Shown piece after piece: positions 8,784 through 17,714 of a stretch of DNA of 64,000 bases. The translations under genes and the position numbers were made by a program. Each line of letters starts with the position of its first letter. The stretch's first letter is position 1. The notes beneath the pieces are model-generated. The model was not told the origin of the DNA and made no database searches. It saw only the letters and a list, made by a program, of their open reading frames with translations. Source of the DNA: Pseudolysinimonas sp051954455 (lineage in GTDB: Bacteria > Actinomycetota > Actinomycetes > Actinomycetales > Microbacteriaceae). The stretch covers positions 1 to 64,000 of the forward strand of contig NZ_JBQCHS010000018.1 in the NCBI RefSeq assembly GCF_051954455.1. The letters run 5' to 3'.

Positions 8784-9485
8784 TCAGCGAGCGCGCTGCG
8801 GGCGCACCTTCAACGGGTCGACGCCCTTCGGAATCGGCATCTGCGTTCCCAGTGAGCCGAGCCGGTTGTCGACGGCGAGCACCTCGGGCTTGGTCAGCGC
8901 GACCTTGATCTTCGCCATGCGGCCAGCGAGCTTGTGCAGCGGGACGGCGTCCGGATCCGGGCCCACGTTGAACACATTGATCGGCACGTTCGGCACGATG
9001 CGGGCGATCTTGCGCCGCTCGTCCTCCACCATCTTGCGGGTGCGCGTCGCCGGCCCCTCGCCGATCAACACGACGCCGCCGCGGCCGACGGCACGGTACA
9101 CCGCGTCGCGGGTGCGTCCGTTCACGGCCACCGGCATCTCGCTGCCACGCCAGGAGCGTTTCAGCGAGCTGCGCAGCACGGCCCCGACAGCACCTGGCTG
9201 GCCCTCGATCTGCGAATAGGCGGCACGTTCGGCCCGTCGGCCGAGCACGATGATGGCACCGAGAGCACCGAGGAGCACGCCCGCGACGATCCACAGCACG
9301 AGCGAGAACACGTTGCCGCCGGTGAGCGTGAGCGCGAGCACAACGCCGATCGCGGCACCCAGCAGCAGCGTGCCCAGCATGTACCACTGAGCGCGGGAGT
9401 CGTAGCGGCGGGTCATCTGGAAGACCTGCCACATCTGCTTGATGCGACCGGGTTCCTTCGTCGCTGCGGTGTCCTTGCGTGCCAT
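8784..9485 (-). CDS. DUF4191 membrane protein
   Basis: This 233-residue protein has two adjacent transmembrane helices near residues 34-55 and 59-80, followed by a cytosolic domain containing GRTRDAVYRAVGRGGVVLIGEG and the PNVPINVFNVG region. It matches DUF4191, an actinobacterial family usually encoded beside lipA and lipB. Its function is unknown. It is the last gene of the lipB-lipA-DUF4191 direction but has its own -10 element (TATCCT) 7 nt before the ATG, which indicates a leaderless transcript. Confidence 0.85.
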   Translation of the reverse strand: MARKDTAATKEPGRIKQMWQVFQMTRRYDSRAQWYMLGTLLLGAAIGVVLALTLTGGNVFSLVLWIVAGVLLGALGAIIVLGRRAERAAYSQIEGQPGAVGAVLRSSLKRSWRGSEMPVAVNGRTRDAVYRAVGRGGVVLIGEGPATRTRKMVEDERRKIARIVPNVPINVFNVGPDPDAVPLHKLAGRMAKIKVALTKPEVLAVDNRLGSLGTQMPIPKGVDPLKVRPQRAR

Positions 9486-9492
9486 GGTGTCC

Positions 9493-9498
9493 AGGATA
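9493..9498 (-). promoter_or_regulatory. -10 element for leaderless DUF4191 gene
   Basis: On the minus strand TATCCT is followed by 7 nt and then ATG at 9485. It supports both the start choice and a leaderless mRNA. Confidence 0.6.
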
Positions 9499-9547
9499 CC
9501 GGCTCAGCACGGCCCGGAATGCGGCCGACGGGGCCGGTTCGGCAACC

Positions 9548-10537
9548 TCAGCCGACCGCCCGAGCGAAGCCGAGCGAGGCATCCGCCAGTGCGTTCAGAT
9601 GAGCAGGGATCTGGCGGCCCTTCGCCGTCATCGACTGCGCCCACAACCGGCCGGCTCGGTACGACGAGCGCACCAGTGGACCGGAGAGCACGCCGAGGAA
9701 TCCGACCGCCTCCGCCTCCGCTTTGAGCTCGACGAACTCCTCGGGCTTGACCCACCGAGCGACCGGCAGGTGCCGCGGGCTCGGCCGGAGGTACTGCGTG
9801 ATCGTCAGGATGTCCGTGCCCGCGTCGTGCAGGTGCCGCAGCGCGTCGCTCACTTCGCGGCGCTCCTCGCCCATGCCGAGGATGAGGTTGGACTTCGTGA
9901 TCATCCCGGCGTCGCGCGCCTGCGTGATGACATCCAGCGACCGTTCGTAGCGGAACGCCGGCCGGATGCGCTTGAAGAGCCGCGGCACGGTCTCCACGTT
10001 GTGCGCGAACACCTCGGGTTCCGCGTCGAACACTCGGCGCAGGTGCTCCGGCCGTCCCGAGAAGTCCGGCACGAGGATCTCGACGCCGGTCCCTGGAGCC
10101 TGACGGTGGATCTCCCGGATCGTCTCCGCGTAGAGCCATGAGCCTTCATCCGCGAGGTCGTCCCTCGCCACGCCCGTCACCGTCGCGTAGCGCAGTCCCA
10201 TGCGTGCCACCGTGTCGCCGACACGACGTGGCTCGTCCGCATCGAAGTCGGCGGGCTTGCCGGTGTCGATCTGGCAGAAGTCGCACCGCCTGGTGCATTG
10301 GCTTCCTCCGATGAGGAACGTGGCCTCCCGGTCCTCCCAACACTCATAGATGTTGGGGCAGCCGGCTTCCTGACAGACCGTGTGCAACCCCTCGGACTTC
10401 ACCAGCCCCTGGAGCTGCGTGTACTCCGGTCCCATGCGAGCGCGGGTCTTGATCCACTCGGGCTTGCGCTCGATCGGCGTCTGGGCGTTGCGGGCCTCCA
10501 GGCGCAGCAGTCTGCGCCCGTCCGGCGCGGCGCTCAC
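9548..10537 (-). CDS. lipA: Lipoyl synthase
   Basis: LipA is a radical-SAM enzyme that inserts two sulfurs into protein-bound octanoate. The 329-residue protein shows the auxiliary-cluster cysteines C55, C60 and C66 (CQEAGCPNIYEC) and the radical-SAM CxxxCxxC at C81, C85 and C88 (CTRRCDFC), plus the C-terminal RSSYRAG serine ligand. The start is a GTG at 10537 that overlaps the lipB stop by 4 nt (GTGA), so translation is coupled to lipB. Its product serves the E2 acyltransferase encoded at 12.8-14.4 kb. Confidence 0.96.
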   Translation of the reverse strand: MSAAPDGRRLLRLEARNAQTPIERKPEWIKTRARMGPEYTQLQGLVKSEGLHTVCQEAGCPNIYECWEDREATFLIGGSQCTRRCDFCQIDTGKPADFDADEPRRVGDTVARMGLRYATVTGVARDDLADEGSWLYAETIREIHRQAPGTGVEILVPDFSGRPEHLRRVFDAEPEVFAHNVETVPRLFKRIRPAFRYERSLDVITQARDAGMITKSNLILGMGEERREVSDALRHLHDAGTDILTITQYLRPSPRHLPVARWVKPEEFVELKAEAEAVGFLGVLSGPLVRSSYRAGRLWAQSMTAKGRQIPAHLNALADASLGFARAVG

Positions 10538-11169
10538 GCGGCGACCCCGATGACGGAGTCGAAGTGCGCGCGCACCAGGGGTGCCGCATCCTGCGGCGTC
10601 ACGGTGCGGCCGAGTTCGCGGGAGATCGTCGTCACTCCGGCATCGCGGATGCCGCACGCCACAATGTGCTCGTACGGCTCCAGGTCGTTGCTGCAGTTGA
10701 GGGCGAACCCGTGCATGGTGACGCCGGAGGCGACGCGGATGCCGATGGCCGCGATCTTCGCGTCCGGGCCATCCGTCGAGACCCACACCCCGCTGCGGCC
10801 GTCGACGCGATGCCCGTCGACGCCGAGGTCGGCGAGCACGTCGATGAGCATGCCTTCCAGCCTCCGCACGTACCCGACCACGTCGATCGGCTCTTTCAGG
10901 CGCAGGATCGGATACCCGACGAGCTGTCCTGGACCATGCCAGGTGATCTTCCCGCCACGGTCCACATCGATGACCGGCGTGCCGTCCGCGGGACGTTCGT
11001 CCGGCTCGGTTCGTTTGCCGGCCGTGTACACGGACTCGTGCTCGAGAAGGATGACGGTGTCTGGCGCCCGCCCGTCGACGACGGCAGCGTGCACGGCACG
11101 TTGCTGGTCGAGAGCGTCGAGATACGGCACGGAGTTGGCGCTTAGCCCCGTGTCGACGTAGTCGATCAC
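10534..11169 (-). CDS. lipB: Octanoyl-ACP:protein N-octanoyltransferase
   Basis: LipB transfers octanoate from acyl carrier protein to the lipoyl domains of dehydrogenase E2 subunits. The 211-residue protein contains the family patch ITWHGPGQLVGYPIL, the catalytic Lys in DAKIAAIGIR, HGFALNCSNDL, and the catalytic Cys in VACGIRDAGVTT. The GTG start at 11169 has a -10 hexamer TAGACT exactly 6 nt upstream, which argues for a leaderless transcript. lipA overlaps its 3' end. Confidence 0.95.
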   Translation of the reverse strand: MIDYVDTGLSANSVPYLDALDQQRAVHAAVVDGRAPDTVILLEHESVYTAGKRTEPDERPADGTPVIDVDRGGKITWHGPGQLVGYPILRLKEPIDVVGYVRRLEGMLIDVLADLGVDGHRVDGRSGVWVSTDGPDAKIAAIGIRVASGVTMHGFALNCSNDLEPYEHIVACGIRDAGVTTISRELGRTVTPQDAAPLVRAHFDSVIGVAA

Positions 11170-11175
11170 TCGTCG

Positions 11176-11181
11176 AGTCTA
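11176..11181 (-). promoter_or_regulatory. -10 element for leaderless lipB
   Basis: On the minus strand TAGACT is followed by 6 nt and then the GTG start of lipB at 11169. Confidence 0.6.
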
Positions 11182-11259
11182 TAGCGGCGTTGCGCTCTTC
11201 CTCCCCACCGTGCACACGCCGCCAGCGCCTCACAGAAGGCCGCGGCAAGGCGCGGGCGG

Positions 11260-12798
11260 ATGCTCATCCGCGGCACGCTGGTGTTCATGGCAGGCAAGAG
11301 ACGCAGGCACCGAGGCACCTCGCCCGAGACCACGATGGAGCGGGATCACGCCACCGCTGCCGTCTGGAGCGAGCTCGGCGGTTACCGCCTGCTGCGGACG
11401 GTCGGGCGCGGTGAGCACTGCGTCGCCTACCTCGCGTCCGGCGACGGCGGCCAGGTGGTCCTGAAGGCGTATGCGGATGATGTCGACCCGGCTCGGATCG
11501 CAAACGAGGTCGCCTGCCTCAGTGCCGTCGACTCTCCGCACGTGGTGGGGGTCATCGACGTCTCGCACGCACCCGACCGGCCGGTGTGCCTCGTGCTGGA
11601 ACGGCTATCCGGGCGCACGCTCTCGGACTGGTTGCGGGACCGCCCGCTTCTCGACACCGGCGAGGTCGTCACAGCCGCCGTCTCGGTGCTCCGGGGGATA
11701 CGAGCCGTCCACGCGGCGGGCTGGGTGCACGGGAACGTCGCGGCGACGAGCATCCGCTTCGACGAGAACGGATGCCCCGTGCTGCTCGGTTTCGGGTCCG
11801 TCGCCCACGCGACGCCGGCCGGCGTTGCCGCGGACTGGGACCGCTGCGCGATGATCGTGGACGGGATCCTCGCCCGCGCCGAGACGATCGAAGTCGACGA
11901 GGCGGAAGGCGTTCGTCGCGCGATCGGGCGGCTCCGCATCGAAGGTGTTGCCGAGGGCGGCGCGGTCAATGACGTCGAACGGGTGCTCTTCGCGCTCGGG
12001 CCGCCGGCGCCGCTCTCCATGGGACCGCTTGCTGTCGCCCTGACTGCGCGTCCGAAGGGGCCGGACGCGGCGGACGCGCCGAGCGTACCTCACCGCGACG
12101 AGACGTCTCGAACTCGAACCCCCGGCGACGAGCAACCCGGGCGGCCGCTTGGAGCGCGCGTCACCGGAGTGGAATCTATTCCTGTCAGGCACCGCGTCGC
12201 CGCGATCCTGGCGTCCGCTATGGAGCACGGCGTCATGCCTGCGGTCTCTAGATGGCTACGTCGCCTCCTAGCCGGTCGCAGAAGACCCGTGCTGATCGGT
12301 GCCGGGGGAGCCGTCGCCCTGACGCTCGTCGCGCTGCTCGCCCTGCCGAGCACGCCGGCCGGGCACGCAGAGGCACCCACGACCGGGCCCACGGTGCGAA
12401 CGACGCGTGAAACGCGGTCGTCGGTTCCGTCTCCCGCACGGTCCGCCCCTCCGACACGACAAGCGACGGATCAGCGGCCGGCCGACGCCGACGACCCCGT
12501 GCACGCTGCGTTCCGTCTGCTCCAGGCCCGCCACACCTGTCTGGAGAGGGGTGATGACGGATGTCTCGCCGACGTCGACCAAGCCGACTCGCCGCTGTTC
12601 GCGGCCGACCGCTCGGTGATCGCCGGTGGACAGAAGGGACAGGAGGCGCCGGAGCTCGATCGGCTGACTCTGACGGAGACCATCGGCGACGCTGCAGTCG
12701 TCTCGGTGGCTCCGGCGGGCGAGACGACGAAGCCGGCTTCGGTCCTGCTGATCAAGACCGAAGCCGGCTGGCGTCTTCGTGCTCTGTTCGAAAGCTAG
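11260..12798 (+). CDS. Membrane-anchored Ser/Thr pseudokinase
   Basis: This 512-residue protein has an N-terminal kinase-like lobe (about residues 40-270), a Pro/Arg-rich linker, one transmembrane helix near residues 344-364, and an extracytoplasmic tail of about 145 residues with a short Cys pair (CLERGDDGC). The ATP-anchoring Lys (K69 in VVLKAY) and a helix-C Glu (NEVACL) are present. However, HRD has become HGN (H157-N159), the downstream catalytic-loop Asn is Ser, and DFG has become GFG (177-179). Catalysis is therefore unlikely, and a scaffold or sensor role is the best inference. The start is uncertain: ATG codons at 11260 and 11287 are both possible and neither has a clear Shine-Dalgarno. 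It stands alone between lipB and sucB. Confidence 0.75.
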   Translation: MLIRGTLVFMAGKRRRHRGTSPETTMERDHATAAVWSELGGYRLLRTVGRGEHCVAYLASGDGGQVVLKAYADDVDPARIANEVACLSAVDSPHVVGVIDVSHAPDRPVCLVLERLSGRTLSDWLRDRPLLDTGEVVTAAVSVLRGIRAVHAAGWVHGNVAATSIRFDENGCPVLLGFGSVAHATPAGVAADWDRCAMIVDGILARAETIEVDEAEGVRRAIGRLRIEGVAEGGAVNDVERVLFALGPPAPLSMGPLAVALTARPKGPDAADAPSVPHRDETSRTRTPGDEQPGRPLGARVTGVESIPVRHRVAAILASAMEHGVMPAVSRWLRRLLAGRRRPVLIGAGGAVALTLVALLALPSTPAGHAEAPTTGPTVRTTRETRSSVPSPARSAPPTRQATDQRPADADDPVHAAFRLLQARHTCLERGDDGCLADVDQADSPLFAADRSVIAGGQKGQEAPELDRLTLTETIGDAAVVSVAPAGETTKPASVLLIKTEAGWRLRALFES

Positions 12799-12810
12799 CT
12801 GCTGCCCGCC

Positions 12811-14418
12811 TCAGATACCGAGGTCGGAGTCGAACGCACCCTCTTCGAGACGGTTCTTCACCGCGACGAGGAACCGCGCGGCGTCCGCACCGTCGACGAT
12901 GCGATGGTCGTACGACAGGGCGAGGTACACGGTCGAGCGGATCGCGATGGAATCGGTGCCGTCCGCCTGCACGACGACCGGCTTCTTCGAGACGATGCCG
13001 GTGCCGAGGATCGCCACCTGCGGCAGGAACACCAGCGGAGTGTCGAACAGTGCGCCACGCGACCCGGTGTTCGTCACGGTGAACGTTCCGCCGGCGAGCT
13101 CGTCGGGCTTCAGCTTGTTGTCGCGAGTGCGCTGTGCGAGGTCCGCGATCTGCTGCGAGAGCTGGGCGATGTTGAGGTCACTCGCGCTGCGAACGACCGG
13201 GGTGAGCAGACCGCGCTCGGTGTCCACCGCGATCGAGATGTTCTCGTGGTCCGGGTACACGATGTTCTCGCCGTCGACCGTCGCGTTGATGACGGGATAC
13301 GCCTTGAGCGCTTCGGCAGCGGCCAGCGTGAAGAACGGCAGGAACGACAGCTTCGTGCCCGTGGCCTTCTCGAAGTCGGCCTTCACACGGTTCCGCAGCG
13401 CGGCGACCTTGGTGACGTCCACTTCGACCACCGTGGTGAGCTGTGCCGAGTTCTGCATCGACACGACGGCCCGGTCGGCGACCACCTTGCGCAGACGCGA
13501 CATCGGCTGCACCGTTCCGCGCAGTGGGGAAGTCTCGAGCTTGGTGCTCGCGGCGGCGGCTGGTGCGGCCGAGACGCCGCTGCCCGCGCTCAGAATGTCT
13601 TCCTTGCGAATGCGCCCGCCCACTCCGGTGCCGGTCACGGTTGCGAGGTCCACGCCCTGCTCGTTGGCCAGCTTGCGCACGATCGGAGTGACGTAGCCGG
13701 AGCCCGCGTGCGAGCCGGATGCCTGAGGCGCGGGAGCAGCGGGAGCTGCCTGAGCTGCCGGTGCCGCGGGAGCGGCCGGTGCCGCGGGAGCGGCCGGTGC
13801 CGCGGGAGCGGCCGGGGCTGCGGCGGGAGGAGTGGCCGGTGCTGCAGCGGGGGCAGGTGCCTCGGCCGCAGGCGCGGTCTGCTGCTGCGGCGCCGGGGGC
13901 TGGTCGACGGGCGCGGGGGTGGGCGCCTGAGCCGGCGTCTCCGCCGCGGTCGACGGCACCTCGGCCTGCTCGGAGGCCTGCGGCTGCTGTGCCGGCTCCG
14001 GCGAGGGCTGCTCGGCCGAAGGCTGCTCAGCGGCCGGCTGCTGCTGCGGCGCGGCCTGCTCGGCGGCGGGCGCTGCGGGCTGCTCGGCGGGCGCGGCCTG
14101 CTGCTCTGCCGGGGCGGCCTGCTGCTGGGCCGGAGCCGCCTCTTCCTGAGCAGGGGCCGGAGCCTCTGCGCTCGCTCCAGAGCCATCTCCGATCGTCACG
14201 AGCGCGGTTCCGACCTCGACGGTCTCGTCCTCCTGCACGAGGATCTGCTCCACCACGCCGGCGACCGGCGACGGGATCTCGGTGTCGACCTTGTCGGTCG
14301 ATACTTCGAGCAGGGGCTCGTCGACCTCGACGCGGTCGCCCACCTGCTTCAGCCAGCGGGTGACCGTGCCTTCCGTGACACTCTCACCGAGTGCCGGGAG
14401 GCTGACGGATTCGCTCAT
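12811..14418 (-). CDS. sucB: 2-oxoacid dehydrogenase E2 (dihydrolipoyl acyltransferase)
   Basis: This 535-residue E2 has a single N-terminal lipoyl domain with lipoyl-Lys K43 in STDKVDTEIPSP and a very long Ala/Pro/Gln linker (about residues 80-225). A peripheral-subunit-binding domain follows (TPIVRKLANEQGVDL...GRIRKEDIL), then the catalytic domain ending in SYDHRIVDGADAARFL with H505 and D509. It moves acyl groups from E1 to CoA in the 2-oxoglutarate or pyruvate dehydrogenase complex. Assignment to SucB rests on family resemblance, and the pyruvate complex is possible. GAAGGAGA precedes the ATG. lpdA (E3) lies upstream in the same direction. Confidence 0.88.
   Translation of the reverse strand: MSESVSLPALGESVTEGTVTRWLKQVGDRVEVDEPLLEVSTDKVDTEIPSPVAGVVEQILVQEDETVEVGTALVTIGDGSGASAEAPAPAQEEAAPAQQQAAPAEQQAAPAEQPAAPAAEQAAPQQQPAAEQPSAEQPSPEPAQQPQASEQAEVPSTAAETPAQAPTPAPVDQPPAPQQQTAPAAEAPAPAAAPATPPAAAPAAPAAPAAPAAPAAPAAPAAQAAPAAPAPQASGSHAGSGYVTPIVRKLANEQGVDLATVTGTGVGGRIRKEDILSAGSGVSAAPAAAASTKLETSPLRGTVQPMSRLRKVVADRAVVSMQNSAQLTTVVEVDVTKVAALRNRVKADFEKATGTKLSFLPFFTLAAAEALKAYPVINATVDGENIVYPDHENISIAVDTERGLLTPVVRSASDLNIAQLSQQIADLAQRTRDNKLKPDELAGGTFTVTNTGSRGALFDTPLVFLPQVAILGTGIVSKKPVVVQADGTDSIAIRSTVYLALSYDHRIVDGADAARFLVAVKNRLEEGAFDSDLGI
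13760..13813. repeat. Three tandem 18-bp repeats in the sucB linker
   Basis: The unit GGTGCCGCGGGAGCGGCC occurs three times without gaps. It encodes part of the Ala/Pro swinging-arm linker, so copy number can vary in frame. Confidence 0.9.
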
Positions 14419-14566
14419 GAGTAAGTCTCCTTCAGGAATGCGATTCGTTACGAAAGCTTATTGCAGTGACTCGGCTGTGCCGCGGAATTATCGTGGCTGC
14501 GCCACTCACTGGCTCAATCGGGTCGGACACACGAGCAAGCTCGCGCGTCTCTCCCCTCAATCGCCT

Positions 14567-15940
14567 CTAGAGCGTGTGGAGCGGCTTCCCCGCCAGGTAC
14601 AGGAACGCCTCGCCGAGCGACTCGTTCTGTGTCGGGTGCGCGTGGATGAACGGAGCGATGTCTTCGGGGTAGGCCTCCCAGTTCACCGCCAGCTGCGCCT
14701 CGCCGATGAGCTCGCCGACGCGCGCGCCGATCATGTGGACGCCGACCACGGGCCCGTCGTTGACCCGGACCACCTTGACGGATCCGCCCGTGCCGATGAT
14801 CTCGCTCTTGCCGTTTCCGGCCAGGCTGTAGTCGTAGGAGGTGACGTTCTCCTTGCCGTACTCCGCCTCCGCCTTCGCCTGACTGAGGCCGATAGAGGCG
14901 ACCTCCGGGTCGCAGTACGTGACCTTCGGGATGTTCACGTCGTCGACCACGATCGGGTTCAGGCCCGCGATCTCCTCGGCGACGAAGATGCCCTGCTGGA
15001 AGCCGCGGTGTGCCAGCTGCAAACCGGGAACGATGTCGCCGACGGCGTAGACGCCGTCGACCCCGGTGCGAAGTCGCTCGTCCGTGATCACGAATCCGCG
15101 ATCGATCGTGATGCCGGCCTCTTCGTAACCAAGGCCCGCCGTCACCGGACCGCGGCCGACCGCGACGAGCAGGAGCTCGGCATCCACCGTGTCGCCGTTC
15201 TCGAGCGTCACGACGACGCCATCGTCGTTCTGCGTCACGCTCTGGAAGCGAACTCCGAGGCGGAAGTCGATGCCGCGCCTGCGGAACGCGCGCTCGAGAG
15301 ACTTGCTGATCGACTCGTCCTCGTTGGGCACGAGGTGCGGGAGCGCCTCGATGATCGTGACGTCTGCACCGAACGACTTCCACACGCTCGCGAACTCGAC
15401 GCCGATCACGCCGCCGCCCAGCACGGCGACCTTCTTCGGAACGAAGTCGAGCTGCAGTGCCTGCTCGCTCGTGATGACGCGGCCGCCGATCTCGAGACCG
15501 GGCAACGACCGGGAGTATGAGCCTGTGGCGAGGATCACGTACTTGCCGACGTACTCCACGTCGCCGACGCGCACGGTCTTCGGAGCGACGAGCCGGCCTT
15601 CGCCCTCGACCAGGGTGATGCCGCGTGCCTTGACGAGCCCCTGAAGTCCCTTGTACTTTTTGGCGACGATGCCTTCGCGGTACGTCGTCACCGCCTCTAT
15701 ATCGATGCCCTCGAGCACCGCCGTCACACCGAACTTGGCCGCCTCGCGCGTCGAGTCGGCGACCTCGGCCGAGTGCAGAAGCGCCTTCGTGGGGATGCAT
15801 CCCCGGTGCAGGCAGGTCCCTCCGACCTTGTCCTTTTCAATCAGGGCGACGGAGAAGCCGAGTTCGCTCGCGCGCAATGCCGCCGCGTAGCCTCCGCTCC
15901 CGCCTCCCAGAACAACGATGTCGAAGTTCTGCTCAGACAC
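14567..15940 (-). CDS. lpdA: Dihydrolipoyl dehydrogenase (E3)
   Basis: This 457-residue FAD protein reoxidises dihydrolipoamide on E2. The FAD motif VVLGGGSGGYAAALRA is at the N-terminus and the redox-active disulfide GGTCLHRGCIPTKALLH follows near residue 40. The NAD motif VAVLGGGVIGVEFAS is central, and the C-terminal HAHPTQNESLGEAF carries the catalytic His/Glu. The GTG at 15940 (VSEQNFDIVV) is preceded by GAGGAG and is preferred over a longer frame without family similarity. It lies upstream of sucB with a 148-nt gap that holds no further gene. Confidence 0.96.
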   Translation of the reverse strand: MSEQNFDIVVLGGGSGGYAAALRASELGFSVALIEKDKVGGTCLHRGCIPTKALLHSAEVADSTREAAKFGVTAVLEGIDIEAVTTYREGIVAKKYKGLQGLVKARGITLVEGEGRLVAPKTVRVGDVEYVGKYVILATGSYSRSLPGLEIGGRVITSEQALQLDFVPKKVAVLGGGVIGVEFASVWKSFGADVTIIEALPHLVPNEDESISKSLERAFRRRGIDFRLGVRFQSVTQNDDGVVVTLENGDTVDAELLLVAVGRGPVTAGLGYEEAGITIDRGFVITDERLRTGVDGVYAVGDIVPGLQLAHRGFQQGIFVAEEIAGLNPIVVDDVNIPKVTYCDPEVASIGLSQAKAEAEYGKENVTSYDYSLAGNGKSEIIGTGGSVKVVRVNDGPVVGVHMIGARVGELIGEAQLAVNWEAYPEDIAPFIHAHPTQNESLGEAFLYLAGKPLHTL

Positions 15941-16042
15941 CCATTCACTCCTCGGGTCGGGATGGTGAACGGCACCCTGCGAGCATGTGTGTCGGTTGCA
16001 AGGCGCCGTCGTTCGGCAGGCGTTCCTGCCCATACGACCCTA

Positions 16043-17620
16043 CTACCGAGCCGAGAACTCTTCGGTCAGCGTGATCAGGGTACGAACCAGCACGCCGGTG
16101 CCTCCCTTGGGCGTGTAACCGTACGGTGCGCCGTCGTTCTGAGCGGACCCCGCGATGTCCAGGTGCGCCCACGGCACGGTCGCCGCGTCGGGCTCGTCGG
16201 ACGACCTGCCCACGAACTCACGCAGGAAGACCCCCGCAAGCAACATGCCTGCGGCAGTGTTCCCTGGCGTCGCGTTCGTCAGGTCCGCCACCTCCGACCG
16301 CAAGCGGGCCCGAAGCTCCGACGGCAGCGGCATCGGCCAGACGAGCTCACCGGCCCGCTCGGCGGCATCCGTCACCTGCTTCACGAGGCCGTCGTCGCCC
16401 ATCGCCGCCGAGTACCTGGTGCCGAGCGCGACCATCTGCGCGCCGGTCAGTGTCGCGATGTCGACGACGGCATCCGGATGCTCCTCGGTCGCCGCCCGCA
16501 GGCCGTCGGCGAGTACGAGCCGGCCCTCGGCATCCGTGTTGAGCACCTCGACGCGAGTGCCGCCTCGGATCGTCAGCACGTCGTTCGGCCGGATGGCCGA
16601 TCCGGACGGCATGTTTTCCGCGATGCACATCCAGCCAGTGACTCGCACCGGCAGCCGCAGCCTGGCGGCCGCGATCACCACGGCGAGCACGGATGCCGCG
16701 CCCGCCATGTCGTACTTCATGCCGACCATCGAGGTGGGCGGCTTGAGGGAGAGCCCACCGGTGTCGAACGTGATGCCCTTGCCCACGAACGCGATGTGTC
16801 CGGCCGCGGCGTCGGGAGCGTAGTCGAGGCGCACCAGACGTGGCGGACGAGTCGAGCCGCTGCCGACACCGAGGATGCCGCCGAAGCCGTCGTCGGCGAG
16901 CTCCGTCTCGGTCCAGACGCGCACCTCGATGGGAAGGCCGCAGGCGGCCTCGACCGCCGCCTGGGCGAGCGCGTCAGGGCTCTGCGCCGACGGGGGAGTG
17001 TTGACGAGCTCCCTGGTCAGATGCACCGATTGGGCCAGCACAGTCGCCCGTTCGACGAGCGCTTCGGATGCCTGCGAGGACCCGACGACGACGATCTTCG
17101 ACGCCGGGGAGCGGTCGTCGTCGCCGCGCGGCCGCCCCTCGTACACGTAGCCGCCGAGCGCGGCGCCCTCGAGCAGGGCCGCGAGGCGGCGGTCCGCTTC
17201 CCCCGTCCCGTCTGCAGCGGATGCGGTCTCATCCTGAGCACCTGATCCCACGTCCGGCGCCTCGATGATGAGCCGCCGGTCTCCGGCAGACAGCCGAGCC
17301 GCCGTGCCGGCCGCCGCGCGCAGCGCGCTCGCCGTCACATCGGAGCCCAGGCCCACGAGAGCGACGGGCAGCTCGTCGACCACGCCGGACGGGACTCGCA
17401 CCAGCTGATCCGGCGCTCCTGTGACCTTCAGCTGACCGAGCAGCTCCCGGTGTCCGTCATGTCCGAGCAGCTCAGGTCCGTCCTTGCCTGCCCGCACGAA
17501 GAGCACGAGAACGTCGCCCCCCGCGGCCGCCGGCCGCTCATCGGCGAGGTGGAGCTCGAAGGTCGAGGACGGAAGAGAGGACGAACGGGACGAGGACCCC
17601 GCTGTGCTGGACGAAGACAT
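16043..17620 (-). CDS. pepA: Leucyl aminopeptidase (M17)
   Basis: This 525-residue cytosolic di-metal exopeptidase releases N-terminal residues from peptides. The M17 signature NTDAEGRLVLADGL, the Lys/Asp metal region GKGITFDTGGLSLKPP and DMAGAASVLAV are present in the C-terminal half. The N-terminal half is the usual variable macro-like domain with an Ala-rich inserted loop. The ATG at 17620 is assumed because upstream frame sequence has no similarity to the family. The SSSS-rich first 20 residues leave the exact start uncertain. It is divergent from the PAC2 gene. Confidence 0.92.
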   Translation of the reverse strand: MSSSSTAGSSSRSSSLPSSTFELHLADERPAAAGGDVLVLFVRAGKDGPELLGHDGHRELLGQLKVTGAPDQLVRVPSGVVDELPVALVGLGSDVTASALRAAAGTAARLSAGDRRLIIEAPDVGSGAQDETASAADGTGEADRRLAALLEGAALGGYVYEGRPRGDDDRSPASKIVVVGSSQASEALVERATVLAQSVHLTRELVNTPPSAQSPDALAQAAVEAACGLPIEVRVWTETELADDGFGGILGVGSGSTRPPRLVRLDYAPDAAAGHIAFVGKGITFDTGGLSLKPPTSMVGMKYDMAGAASVLAVVIAAARLRLPVRVTGWMCIAENMPSGSAIRPNDVLTIRGGTRVEVLNTDAEGRLVLADGLRAATEEHPDAVVDIATLTGAQMVALGTRYSAAMGDDGLVKQVTDAAERAGELVWPMPLPSELRARLRSEVADLTNATPGNTAAGMLLAGVFLREFVGRSSDEPDAATVPWAHLDIAGSAQNDGAPYGYTPKGGTGVLVRTLITLTEEFSAR

Positions 17621-17701
17621 GGAACGAATCGTACGGGCGATGCAGTTCGCGTGTTCGCTGTGGGCTTGCGAGACCCGCCCGGCTGGTCGGGACCCGCTGG
17701 C

Positions 17702-17707
17702 TAGCAT
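17702..17707 (+). promoter_or_regulatory. -10 element for leaderless PAC2 gene
   Basis: TAGCAT is followed by 7 nt and then ATG at 17715. This favours 17715 over the in-frame ATG at 17706, which overlaps the hexamer itself. Confidence 0.55.
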
Positions 17708-17714
17708 GGATTTC

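Noticed and set aside
13760..13813. A short direct-repeat cluster that could suggest a CRISPR array
   Set aside because: The units are contiguous with no spacers and lie in frame within the sucB linker. No cas gene is nearby.
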